Source: JANXUF01 sp043747685 (GTDB lineage Bacteria > Actinomycetota > Acidimicrobiia > Acidimicrobiales > Ilumatobacteraceae). Taken from it: DNA of 64,000 nucleotides. The stretch spans positions 1 to 64,000 of the forward strand of contig JAYTOR010000076.1 of the NCBI GenBank assembly GCA_043747685.1, read 5' to 3'. The position numbers and the translations under genes are program-made. Shown here one piece after another: positions 25,600 to 33,558 of the stretch (position 1 is the stretch's first letter; the number at the start of each line of letters is the position of its first letter). The notes beneath the pieces were generated by a model. The model was not told the DNA's origin and ran no database searches. It saw only the letters and a program-made list of their open reading frames with translations.

Positions 25600-26874
25600 A
25601 TGCCGACGCCACCTCCGCCAATCTCCCAACCGCCACCACCACCACCACCACCAGACCTATACAGCGTCGATGCGGCGATTGCCGCGATCAAGTTACGCGA
25701 CGCAGCCTTCGACCTCGACCTGTTCCTTGCCGAGGCGCAGCAAGCATTCTGGCTCGTCGGCCGGGCGCATGCCGAGTGCAAGCCCGAACTGTGCCGTGCG
25801 GTGCTCTCGGCGGATCTGGCAGCTCGCGAGCAGACCGAGATCACCGAAGCGTGCCAACACGGCAAGATCATCGCCCCAGCGCCGGACGACGCTTCGTCCG
25901 GTCGCCTGATGTCGCTATCGAGCGATGCCTTCGACGACACCGCAGTGGTTCACTTCACCTCGACCTGGAGACCGGTCGCCACGCCTGGCCCGACGGGACA
26001 GCGGCAACCGCACGACGGCCACGACGATCCGGACGTCGACCGCCGGGATCAGCACTGGTGCTTCCAGCGCCTCTCCGGATCTCTTACCATGCATGCCGCC
26101 CAGGGAGAGCGCTGTCACAACTGTGGTGCTTCGCTCGATGCCAGCACCGGCTCGTGCCGTTTTTGCGGTGCGGCGATGAGCGCCGGGAGTGGCTGGCGGG
26201 TGATCCGCATCGACGACATCGACCCGCAGCAACTGGGCGGCGTCGAGGGAGCAGCGACAGCCGTGCAGTCGATGATCGCCGAGCTCTCGTCCCACCGGCA
26301 ATTCAACCAACCGGTCCCGGCAACACTCGGGCGGCGCCTTCACGTCGGGCGGTGGATCGGTCGCCTCGTCACGCTGTTCGTTGCCCTTGCCATCGTGGTC
26401 TTCATCGGCGCCGGGTTGAACAATTCGCTGCACAGCGCCGTCGTCAAGGTGTTCCCCTCGCTCAGGCATCCGGAGTTCGGCGGACCGCTCGATCTGCAGG
26501 GTGAATTGCAGGCGAGCCAACTGCACGCCGTGCTCGACGGAGCACCGTTCGTCTTCCGTGGCACGTGCGACAAGCAGGTCTCCAAGACTGCGTGGGTGTT
26601 CAGGACGAAGCTTGTCGACGGTTCTTCGTTCACCATGACGATCTCGCTGCCGCCGGGCAGCGGTGGACAGGGAGTACACAGCCCGCCGGAACTGCAGTTG
26701 ACCGCCGAAGCGGACAACGGAGCCCGATCACAGTTGTGGGCGCTGGTTGGCGAATCGCCGAACGCCAGCCTCACCGTCGATTCGTCGGGCGACTACCTGC
26801 AATTCTCGGACATGATCTCCAGCAGCGGTGGGACACTGTCAGGTCATCTCGCCTGGTCGTGCGCGCTGAAATGA
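25600..26874 (+). CDS. Tim44-like, zinc-ribbon membrane protein
   Basis: A 424-residue membrane-anchored protein. A proline-rich N-terminus (eight Pro in a row at residues 13-20 region) leads to a Tim44-like domain (about residues 24-130; FDLDLFLAEAQQAFWLVGRAHAE), then a zinc ribbon of two CxxC pairs (CHNCGAS and CRFCGA, about 167-185), a single membrane helix (VTLFVALAIVVFIGAGL, near 265) and a 150-residue outer domain with Cys and beta-like repeats. Tim44-like bacterial proteins are thought to bind membranes or unfolded chains. The topology suggests zinc ribbon inside, C-terminal sensor outside. No partner is evident. Confidence 0.7.
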   Translation: MPTPPPPISQPPPPPPPPDLYSVDAAIAAIKLRDAAFDLDLFLAEAQQAFWLVGRAHAECKPELCRAVLSADLAAREQTEITEACQHGKIIAPAPDDASSGRLMSLSSDAFDDTAVVHFTSTWRPVATPGPTGQRQPHDGHDDPDVDRRDQHWCFQRLSGSLTMHAAQGERCHNCGASLDASTGSCRFCGAAMSAGSGWRVIRIDDIDPQQLGGVEGAATAVQSMIAELSSHRQFNQPVPATLGRRLHVGRWIGRLVTLFVALAIVVFIGAGLNNSLHSAVVKVFPSLRHPEFGGPLDLQGELQASQLHAVLDGAPFVFRGTCDKQVSKTAWVFRTKLVDGSSFTMTISLPPGSGGQGVHSPPELQLTAEADNGARSQLWALVGESPNASLTVDSSGDYLQFSDMISSSGGTLSGHLAWSCALK

Positions 26875-26897
26875 CGCCGCCGGTCGCCTCGTGTGCC

Positions 26898-26946
26898 GCC
26901 CGCGTCACCGAATCCCGCAGCATCTGCGATATCTCGTGACTCGGGC
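26898..26946. repeat. interspersed palindrome, copy 1
   Basis: Imperfect 49-base palindrome; right arm CTGCGATATCTCGTGACTCG, left arm GCCCGCGTCACCGAATCCCG, loop about 3 bases between CGCAG and CTGCG. It sits between the convergent stops of the Tim44-like gene and the E2 gene, where its hairpin could end transcription from both sides. Three related copies occur at 36807, 37821 and 42866. Confidence 0.8.
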
Positions 26947-26951
26947 CGCTG

Positions 26952-28376
26952 TTACGACATGAAGAGCAACGCAGGGGTCTCCAACAGTTCGCGGATTCTC
27001 TGGATGAACTGGGCGGCGTCGAAGCCATCGACCACGCGGTGGTCGAACGACGACGAGAGGTTCATCATCTGGCGGGGCACCCACTGGCCGTCGACGTAAA
27101 CAGGTCGCTGGACCATCTTGTTGACGCCGATGATCGCTACCTCCGGATAGTTGATGATCGGTGTCGAGACGATGCCGCCAACGGCGCCGAGGCTGCTGAT
27201 GGTGATCGTCGAGCCGCTCAATTCGGCGAGTTTGATCGTCCCGTCCCGCGCTCCGGCAGCGAGCCTCGCGACCTCCGTCGCCGAACTCCACAGATCGTGC
27301 GATTCCGCATGTTCGAGCACCGGCACCATCAGCCCCTTGGGGGTTTGCGCGGCGACGCCGAGGTGTACGGCGCGGTAGCGCTGCACCACGCCGGCCTCGT
27401 CGTCGAAGCGGGCGTTCATCTGCGGGAAGTCGACGACGGCGACGATGACGGCGCGCATCAGGAACGGCAGCATCGTCAGCTTCGGCAGACCGGCAGCACG
27501 GTCGTCGTTGAGTTGGGCGCGAAGTCGTTCGAGTTCGGTCATGTCGATTTCGTCGACGTACGTGAAATGCGGGATGCGATCCTTGGCGATCTTCATCCGC
27601 TGGGCGATATTGCGGCGCAGACCGACGATCTTGACCGCCTGTACCTCGTCAGCAGCGGCTGCCGCATCGACCACCGTAGAGCCATGAACCGATCGGTACA
27701 CAGCCACGGCGCTCGTGAGATGGGTATCGAGGTCGGCGTGCTCGACTCGGCCATCCGGTCCGCTTCCGACAATCTCGCCGAGGTTGATGTCGAGTGCCTG
27801 CGCCCGCCTGCGGACGGCTGGCGCAGCAAGTGGCTTCGACGTCGCTGCGCCCAGCTTCGTGGACCGAGCCGGACGAGGTTGGGATACGGCTGGCCCAGTC
27901 GACGGGGTTGCGCTGGACGGGGTTGTACGCGGCGCTGTCGGCGTCGGCGGCCCTCCCGCAGACACGACCCGGGCGGTCGGCCGCTCGCTCGCTACATCGG
28001 GCTGCATGTCGGCGGCGAGGTGCGACTCCGAAGCCAGCGCGACGACGCCCTCCGGCAGCGCGGCCGTCGCACCGCCACCCGATGCGTCGCCGTTGTCGTC
28101 CGGGTTCTCGGCTGCACTCTGATCAGCGTTGTGGTCTGCGAGATCGATCCAGATGAGGTCGGAACCGACCGGCACGAGATCGCCGATCTCGGCACCGAGT
28201 CTGACGATCTTTCCGGACACGGGCGACGGCAATTCGACGGTCGCCTTGTCGGTCATCACCTCGACGATCGGATCGTCTTCGCCGATCGTGTCGCCGACGT
28301 TGACGTGCCAGGCAACGATCTCCGCCTCGGCGATGCCCTCTCCGACGTCTGGCAGTTTGATCACATAGCTGCTCAT
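26952..28376 (-). CDS. branched-chain 2-oxoacid dehydrogenase E2, dihydrolipoyl acyltransferase
   Basis: Core acyltransferase of a 2-oxoacid dehydrogenase complex (474 residues). One lipoyl domain at the N-terminus carries the lipoylated Lys in MTDKATVELPSP; an acidic/proline-rich linker (about residues 85-170) follows; the E1/E3-binding domain is VRRRAQALDINLGEIVGSGP (about 180-215); the catalytic domain ends with SFDHRVVDGFDAAQF, containing the HxxxDG active site. ATG 28374-28376 lies one base after the E1beta stop (TGAGATG). The order E1alpha-E1beta-E2 and sequence type indicate branched-chain keto acids rather than pyruvate. E3 is not in the window. Confidence 0.9.
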   Translation of the reverse strand: MSSYVIKLPDVGEGIAEAEIVAWHVNVGDTIGEDDPIVEVMTDKATVELPSPVSGKIVRLGAEIGDLVPVGSDLIWIDLADHNADQSAAENPDDNGDASGGGATAALPEGVVALASESHLAADMQPDVASERPTARVVSAGGPPTPTAPRTTPSSATPSTGPAVSQPRPARSTKLGAATSKPLAAPAVRRRAQALDINLGEIVGSGPDGRVEHADLDTHLTSAVAVYRSVHGSTVVDAAAAADEVQAVKIVGLRRNIAQRMKIAKDRIPHFTYVDEIDMTELERLRAQLNDDRAAGLPKLTMLPFLMRAVIVAVVDFPQMNARFDDEAGVVQRYRAVHLGVAAQTPKGLMVPVLEHAESHDLWSSATEVARLAAGARDGTIKLAELSGSTITISSLGAVGGIVSTPIINYPEVAIIGVNKMVQRPVYVDGQWVPRQMMNLSSSFDHRVVDGFDAAQFIQRIRELLETPALLFMS

Positions 28377-28377
28377 C

Positions 28378-29592
28378 TCAGGCCGCGACCACTCTTTTGA
28401 ACGCCGCTCCGACGCGCGCCGGGCCGGGGAAGTAGTCCCACTCCTGGGCATGCGGATAGGGCGTATCCCAGCCGGTTACTCGCTCGATCGGGGCCTCCAA
28501 CGAGTAGAAGCAACTGGCCTGAACTGTCGCTGCCAACTCCGCACCGAAACCACTCGTCAGCGTTGCCTCGTGGACGATCACACAGCGGCCGGTTTTGGCA
28601 ACTGACGCCTCGATCGTGTCCGTGTCGAGTGGCAGCAGTGTGCGCAGGTCGATCACTTCGGCGTCGACACCACTTTCCTGGGCGGCGACCTCGCAGACAT
28701 GCACCATCGTTCCGTACGTCAGCACAGTCAGGTCGTTCCCGGATCGGCGGATGGCGGCACGACCGAGCGGTATGCGGTAGTAGCCGTCCGGCACGACGCC
28801 GAGTGGATGACTCGACCACGGCACGACCGGCCGTTCGTAGTGCCCGTCGAACGGACCGTTGTAGATCCGCTTCGGCTCGAGGAAGATCACCGGATCGTTG
28901 TCCTCGATCGCCGCGATCAGCAGACCCTTGGCGTCGTAGGGATTCGACGGCATCACCGTCTTCAAGCCGCAGACGTGGGTGAAGATGCTCTCCGGGCTCT
29001 GGCTATGCGTCTGGCCACCGTGAATGCCTCCACCGCATGGCATCCGCACCGTCATTGCCGCAGTGAATTCGGCTCCGGACCGGTAACGCAGCCTGGCTGC
29101 CTCGGAGATCAACTGGTCGAGTCCGGGATAGACGTAGTCGGCGAACTGGATCTCGGGAACCGGCCGCAGACCGTACGCTGCCATGCCGACGGCGACACCG
29201 ATGATCCCGCCCTCGGCGATCGGCGTGTCGAAGACCCGATGCACCCCGTACTTCTGCTGCAGTCCGTCAGTGCACCGGAACACTCCACCGAAGTAGCCGA
29301 CATCCTCCCCGAAGGTCACGACGTCTTCGTCGCGCCCGAGCATCACGTCGAGCGCCGAGCGGATGGCGATATTCATCGCCATCGGGCGACTGGTCAGTTC
29401 ACCTGCTTGCTCGTTCGTCATCCCGCTCGTCATGCTCATCTCGTCTGTGTCGTCGTTGTCGACCGTGTCATTGTCGGCTGTGTCATTGTCGGCTGTGTCG
29501 TTGTTGTCGGCTGTGTCATTGTCGGCTGTGTCGTTGTCGGCTGTGTCGTTGTCGACCGTGTCATTGTCGGATGTGATCTGCGTGGCGGCCAT
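28378..29592 (-). CDS. branched-chain 2-oxoacid dehydrogenase E1 beta with repetitive N-terminal extension
   Basis: TPP-dependent E1 beta subunit (404 residues). The conserved part starts at about residue 68 (NIAIRSALDVML), followed by VTFGEDVGYFGGVFR, FDTPIAEGGIIG, EIQFADYVYPGLDQL, GGIHGGQTHSQSPE and the C-terminal transketolase-like domain (IDLRTLLPLD, HEATLTSGFGAEL). The first 50 residues are unusual: about eight copies of an acidic five-residue unit, D-N-D-T-A/V. The ATG at 29590-29592 lies one base after the E1alpha stop (TGAGATG), the same junction as E1beta/E2, so the extension is probably translated. An internal ATG (MSMTSGMTNEQ) would skip it. Confidence 0.9.
   Translation of the reverse strand: MAATQITSDNDTVDNDTADNDTADNDTADNNDTADNDTADNDTVDNDDTDEMSMTSGMTNEQAGELTSRPMAMNIAIRSALDVMLGRDEDVVTFGEDVGYFGGVFRCTDGLQQKYGVHRVFDTPIAEGGIIGVAVGMAAYGLRPVPEIQFADYVYPGLDQLISEAARLRYRSGAEFTAAMTVRMPCGGGIHGGQTHSQSPESIFTHVCGLKTVMPSNPYDAKGLLIAAIEDNDPVIFLEPKRIYNGPFDGHYERPVVPWSSHPLGVVPDGYYRIPLGRAAIRRSGNDLTVLTYGTMVHVCEVAAQESGVDAEVIDLRTLLPLDTDTIEASVAKTGRCVIVHEATLTSGFGAELAATVQASCFYSLEAPIERVTGWDTPYPHAQEWDYFPGPARVGAAFKRVVAA
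29455..29578. repeat. 15-base tandem repeat inside the E1 beta gene
   Basis: About eight copies of a 15-base unit close to GTGTCATTGTCGGCT (plus strand), one with a 3-base insertion. All changes keep the frame. It encodes the D-N-D-T-A/V pentapeptide array at the E1 beta N-terminus. Confidence 0.85.
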
Positions 29593-29593
29593 C

Positions 29594-30826
29594 TCACCCT
29601 TCCAACTCTCGCTGCTGCCGGCGTAGGTGCGGCGGCATCACTTCGAAGACGTCGTCGAAGATGCTCTTCGAACTGGCCACCCGTCCATCGAGCAGGGTTC
29701 CGTAGCTCTCTGCCTCCTTCGCCGCCTCGAGCACGAGTCGTTCGATGTCGGCATGAAGGTCTGCGTGCTGCTCGTGCGACCAGGCACCACTGGCGATCAG
29801 GTGCCGCTGCAGGCGGTCGATCGGGTCACCCAACGGCCATGATTTCCATTCGTCTTTCGGCCTGTACTTCGAAGGATCGTCGGACGTCGAGTGTGCAGCG
29901 GCGCGATACGTCACCCATTCGATGACCGTCGGGCCGTGGTTCGATCGCGCCCGCTCTGCTGCCCATCGTGTTGCAGCGACGACGGCCAGGTAGTCGTTGC
30001 CGTCGACCCGCAGCCCGGGAATCCCGTAGCCGATCGCCCGGGCAGCGAACGATGGTCCTTCGCCACCGGCGATGCCCTGGAACGACGAGATCGCCCACTG
30101 GTTGTTGACGACGTTGAGGATCACCGGCGCGTCATAGGTCGAGGCGAACGTCAGCGCATGATGGAAGTCGGCTTCCGCCGTCGCGCCCTCACCGACGACA
30201 CCGGAGGCGATAGCGGTATCGCCCTTGATCGCCGAAGCCATCGCCCAACCGACCGCCTGGATGTACTGCGTTCCGAGGTTGCCGGAGATCGAGAAGAACC
30301 CGACGTCCTTGGCCGAATACATGATCGGCATCTGCCGGCCGCGCAGGCGGTCCTGTTCGTTGGAGAACACCTGGCACATCATCTGCACAAGCGGCCAGCC
30401 TCTGGCGACGAGCCATCCCTGCTGCCGGTAGGTCGGGAAGAACATGTCGCGCTGGCCGAGTTCGAGCGCCTGACCGACGGCGATCGCCTCCTCGCCGGTC
30501 GAGGCGATGTAGAACGAGGTCTTGCCCTGGCGTTGCGCCCGAAGCATCCTGGCGTCGTAGGCGCGGGTCGTCATCATCGCCCGCAGCCCGACGATCAACG
30601 CCTCGGCGCGGATCTCGGGTGCCCACTGGCCGACTGCGACACCATCGTCGCCCAGTACACGAATCAACGAGTACGACAGGTCGCGCAGTTCCGCTGCGGC
30701 GGCGGCGACATCAGGACGTTGGACCGCACCAGGATCGGAGATCTGCACGTAGGAGAAGTCGGGCTGCTCGCCCGGGCGGGCGAGCGGCTCAGGTACCCGG
30801 AAACGAAGTGGCGGTGCTTCGGCCAT
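29594..30826 (-). CDS. branched-chain 2-oxoacid dehydrogenase E1 alpha
   Basis: TPP-binding E1 alpha subunit (410 residues), decarboxylating branched-chain 2-oxo acids and loading the lipoyl group of E2. Visible are RAYDARMLRAQRQGKTSFYI, STGEEAIAVGQALEL, FFPTYRQQGWLVARGW, the TPP motif region GVVGEGATAEADFHHALTF and NNQWAISSF, and the phosphorylation-loop equivalent YRAAAHSTSDDPSKYRP. ATG 30824-30826 has a strong GAGGAGGG Shine-Dalgarno six bases upstream, so it leads the operon E1alpha-E1beta-E2. The long N-terminal tail with PEQP-type residues is normal for actinobacterial BCKDH. Confidence 0.92.
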   Translation of the reverse strand: MAEAPPLRFRVPEPLARPGEQPDFSYVQISDPGAVQRPDVAAAAAELRDLSYSLIRVLGDDGVAVGQWAPEIRAEALIVGLRAMMTTRAYDARMLRAQRQGKTSFYIASTGEEAIAVGQALELGQRDMFFPTYRQQGWLVARGWPLVQMMCQVFSNEQDRLRGRQMPIMYSAKDVGFFSISGNLGTQYIQAVGWAMASAIKGDTAIASGVVGEGATAEADFHHALTFASTYDAPVILNVVNNQWAISSFQGIAGGEGPSFAARAIGYGIPGLRVDGNDYLAVVAATRWAAERARSNHGPTVIEWVTYRAAAHSTSDDPSKYRPKDEWKSWPLGDPIDRLQRHLIASGAWSHEQHADLHADIERLVLEAAKEAESYGTLLDGRVASSKSIFDDVFEVMPPHLRRQQRELEG

Positions 30827-30964
30827 CTGCCCTCCTCGAGCTCACCAGCCCACGACACGGACCGACGGACTCAACCTACCCCGCAGCAACTGACCCCCAG
30901 AAAATCCGCAAGTCCTGACCGCCGTCCTCGGCCGGTTGGGCAGCGTGGTGTGCTGTCGACCCCA
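30827..30964. other. spacer between DUF3445 gene and E1 alpha
   Basis: About 138 bases upstream of the E1 alpha start, expected to hold the operon promoter; no clear promoter hexamers were found. Confidence 0.3.
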
Positions 30965-32029
30965 TCAGCTCATCGGTTTCCCGGTCGCCACGGTCCGTAG
31001 CCAGGGCAGCAAGCTTGTTCTGACGTTCGGGTCCGCCATTTTGAACGCCATCATCTCCTCATCCCACGACTCGTACATCGTGACGATGGCTTCGGCGATG
31101 TCTGGGCGTCGCAGCAGCACCGACACTGGGGCGATCTGTGTGCGGATGGCGAACAGAATCGCCCCGGTCCGAGGGAGCTTCGTCAGCGTCTGACGCTCAC
31201 TGCGGATCCAGTACGGCGAACCGTCCTCACCGATCGGCACCGTGGCCGACAAGGCGGCGGACAAGGTGGCGGACAAGGTGTCCGACGTCATCATCGCCTT
31301 CGATATCGGCAAGAACAGCGCGTGTGTCGGCTTGAGCGACATGTTGCGCCGCCAGACCGGGTTCCCGACTCGCATGCGATCGAAGAAGCGGACGATCCGG
31401 CTCTCCAGTTCGTCGTGGTGACCGATCGGCTGATGGATCGCCGCCATCCCCAGACCGAGCTTCTCGTGGAGCCGCCAAACAGATGGGAAGCACACGAACG
31501 CCCCGTCGAGCCGCCAATGCCCGTCTCGCTGGTTCATGATGCACAGGTCGTCCTGGACGAGCAGGCCTGCCTCGACGAGCGGATGCCGACCGCCGCCGAC
31601 GACGGTGCTGGGGCCGATCAGTCCTCGGGCGGTTGCCCAGCCGAGCACCAGCTCGAACACCTCGATCGCTGCATCCTCCGCCGTCGGTAGCACGGCGAAC
31701 ACGTCATCCCTGCGCTCGTCGACGAGACGGAGTCGTAACGAGCGCTCGTACTCCTGCCGTTCGTCGATCTGGAACCAGTCCTCGACCATGAGTGAGTGCG
31801 TCCCCATCCGGTTGTACGGCGGAGCCGGGTCGAGTTCCAGCTCGTCGAGCCACGATGGCGCAGCATCGCGCCACATATCGATGTACGGCTCCGCCCGTTG
31901 GCGATACTCGGCCACGACGCTTGCATCGAACTCCACGATCGAACGGTACCCGCCCGCAGTGCCGACCTCTGTCGCGGCGCCATGCACGCCGTGCACCGTT
32001 ACTTGGCGACCTCCGGGGAGCGCTGCCAC
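30965..32029 (-). CDS. DUF3445 / haem-dependent oxidative N-demethylase-like protein
   Basis: A 354-residue protein of the DUF3445 family, whose characterised member is the alpha subunit of haem-dependent oxidative N-demethylase. Family blocks are PYNRMGTHSLMVEDWFQID, the FVCFPSVWRLHEKLG motif with MAAIHQPIG, FFDRMRVGNPVWRRN and a C-terminal YWIRSERQTLTKLP followed by AILFAIRT. Between the last two is an insert with 4-residue repeats (LSATLSAALSATV) encoded by a 12-base tandem array. The first 30 residues overlap the preceding gene; a GTG near 31996 is an alternative start. The substrate is unknown. It follows a PNPOx-like gene in an overlapping pair. Confidence 0.75.
   Translation of the reverse strand: MAALPGGRQVTVHGVHGAATEVGTAGGYRSIVEFDASVVAEYRQRAEPYIDMWRDAAPSWLDELELDPAPPYNRMGTHSLMVEDWFQIDERQEYERSLRLRLVDERRDDVFAVLPTAEDAAIEVFELVLGWATARGLIGPSTVVGGGRHPLVEAGLLVQDDLCIMNQRDGHWRLDGAFVCFPSVWRLHEKLGLGMAAIHQPIGHHDELESRIVRFFDRMRVGNPVWRRNMSLKPTHALFLPISKAMMTSDTLSATLSAALSATVPIGEDGSPYWIRSERQTLTKLPRTGAILFAIRTQIAPVSVLLRRPDIAEAIVTMYESWDEEMMAFKMADPNVRTSLLPWLRTVATGKPMS
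31245..31286. repeat. 12-base tandem repeat inside the DUF3445 gene
   Basis: Three and a half copies of a 12-base unit close to GCGGACAAGGTG (plus strand). Frame is preserved; it encodes repeated L-S-A-T/A on the minus strand. Confidence 0.75.
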
Positions 32030-32496
32030 ATCACTGCGCCGTCGAAGCTCAGCGTGTAGTCGGGAACGAACTCGATGATCACCCGGTGGGGCGAGTCGAG
32101 GAACTTCTCGAACACGGTTGCCGCCGGCTCCTCCGGCCGCAGTCGCCGGGAGAACTCAGGGTAGAACCAGTCCTTGGTCTCCCGGTCGGCGTGCACGATG
32201 CAGTTGCCCTTGTAGGTCACCGTCTTACCGCGGCCATTCGGCGTGCCCGTCCCGTTGATGCAGATCGAGGCACGTGGGAATCGGCGGACTGCGCTGATCC
32301 TCGCCCGCTTCTCGGCTGCGGTCAGCCAGATGCGGCCGTCCTTCGGCAGGTACGACATCACCACGCCGAACGCCTCGCCGGCGCGGTTCGTCCACATGAA
32401 CACGCATTCACTCTGCGCATCCACCAATTGCTTCTCGAGCTCCGGCGTGAGCGCGCATTCCGTTAGGTCTTCGTAATTGTCATCATCAATCCCCAT
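31999..32496 (-). CDS. pyridoxamine-5'-phosphate-oxidase-like flavin/haem-binding protein
   Basis: A 165-residue split-barrel (PNPOx-like) protein: VFMWTNRAGEAFGVVMSYLP, IWLTAAEKRARISAVRRFP, ASICINGTGTP and a basic loop GRGKTVTYKG. Members bind FMN, F420 or haem and act as oxidoreductases or binding proteins; the sequence does not decide which. ATG 32494-32496. Its 3' end overlaps the start of the DUF3445 gene by about 30 bases, so the two products may act together. Confidence 0.75.
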   Translation of the reverse strand: MGIDDDNYEDLTECALTPELEKQLVDAQSECVFMWTNRAGEAFGVVMSYLPKDGRIWLTAAEKRARISAVRRFPRASICINGTGTPNGRGKTVTYKGNCIVHADRETKDWFYPEFSRRLRPEEPAATVFEKFLDSPHRVIIEFVPDYTLSFDGAVMWQRSPEVAK

Positions 32497-32557
32497 CCCC
32501 GAACTGTAGGCACCTCAGTGCTCCCGTCGCGATATCGGGCGACGAAATGCGGGGGGT

Positions 32558-33448
32558 CTATGGAGTGCCGGGAGCGGGGGCGTCGCGTTCGCGGTAGTCG
32601 CCGAATTGGCGGTCGCGGTCGCTGAGCGCCGCGCTGACGCCTTTTGCGGCGAATGACGCGAGGTACTCCCGAGAGGCGGCCTGGTGGAAGCCGAGTGCCT
32701 GGATCTCAGCGGTTGCCCGCATGCCGGTGCGGATACCCATTGCCTCCATCGCCCGGTGAGCGGAGCGCTTGTTCAGCGCTAGCAGGTCGCAGGGAATCTT
32801 GGCGATGCGCTCGGCGATCGCCAGCACCGACCCGTCCAAGTCGGCGAGCGGGTAGGCACGATTGGCGAAACCTGACGACACCGCTTCGACGCCGCTCATC
32901 GAGTCACCGGTCAGCAGCGCCTCCATACCTCTGCGCAGACCCATCATCCACGTCTGCCATTGCATATCCGGTGGCGACATCAGCCGCACCGGCGGGTAGC
33001 CGATGGCCGCGTCCTCTGCGACGTAGACGAGGTCGCAGGCCGTCGCCAGTTCCGTTCCGCCTGCAAGGCAGTATCCGTGTACCTGGGCGATGATCGGCGT
33101 CGCCATGTCCCACATCTCGAACCAGTTGTTCACAACATGCCGCGACCACCAGCCGTCGACCTTGGCAATTGAGCGTTCGACATCGTGATTCGTCGAGCCG
33201 AGGTCGTAGCCGGCGGAGAAGCACGTGCCGCCACCCCTGACGATCATCACCGACACGTCGCGGTCGCAGTCGCCCTCACGCAACGCCTCGAAGAGGGCGA
33301 GACGGAGTGCGTCGTTCAGCGCGTTGCGCTTGTGCGGACGATTGAGCGTCAGGCGTCTGACGTGCGGGCGGGGATTGTCGACGATCAGCACATCACCGGG
33401 CTGGCCGTTTTCGTCCGAACGATGCCCATCTGCTTCGTGGTCACTCAT
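32558..33448 (-). CDS. enoyl-CoA hydratase/isomerase family protein
   Basis: Crotonase-fold protein of 296 residues. The CoA-binding and oxyanion blocks are RNALNDALRLALFEAL, GGGTCFSAGYDL and the catalytic-loop region HGYCLAGGTELATACDLVYV, followed by IGYPPVRLMSPPD. The Glu of the second oxyanion region of true hydratases is replaced in the GGTELA context, so hydratase activity is likely but isomerase or hydrolase cannot be excluded. It is divergent from an acyl-CoA synthetase 110 bases away, which points to degradation of a fatty or aromatic acid. Confidence 0.85.
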   Translation of the reverse strand: MSDHEADGHRSDENGQPGDVLIVDNPRPHVRRLTLNRPHKRNALNDALRLALFEALREGDCDRDVSVMIVRGGGTCFSAGYDLGSTNHDVERSIAKVDGWWSRHVVNNWFEMWDMATPIIAQVHGYCLAGGTELATACDLVYVAEDAAIGYPPVRLMSPPDMQWQTWMMGLRRGMEALLTGDSMSGVEAVSSGFANRAYPLADLDGSVLAIAERIAKIPCDLLALNKRSAHRAMEAMGIRTGMRATAEIQALGFHQAASREYLASFAAKGVSAALSDRDRQFGDYRERDAPAPGTP

Positions 33449-33558
33449 CTGGCTGTCTCCTGTCGATCGTGGATCGCTTCGTCACATCGAACGTGGCCCG
33501 ATTGCGAAACGTCGATCCGGTCCATACTGTGTCGCACGACTACCGACGGGAGCGAACC

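Noticed and set aside
27039..28400. A plus-strand open frame of about 450 codons opposite the E2 gene
   Set aside because: Antisense shadow; the minus strand has lipoyl, binding and catalytic domains.
32515..32560. CGATATCGGGCGACG sequence downstream of the enoyl-CoA hydratase stop, possibly a fifth copy of the palindrome
   Set aside because: It lacks the GAGTCAC and CGCAG parts of the consensus; only the CGATATC core is shared.
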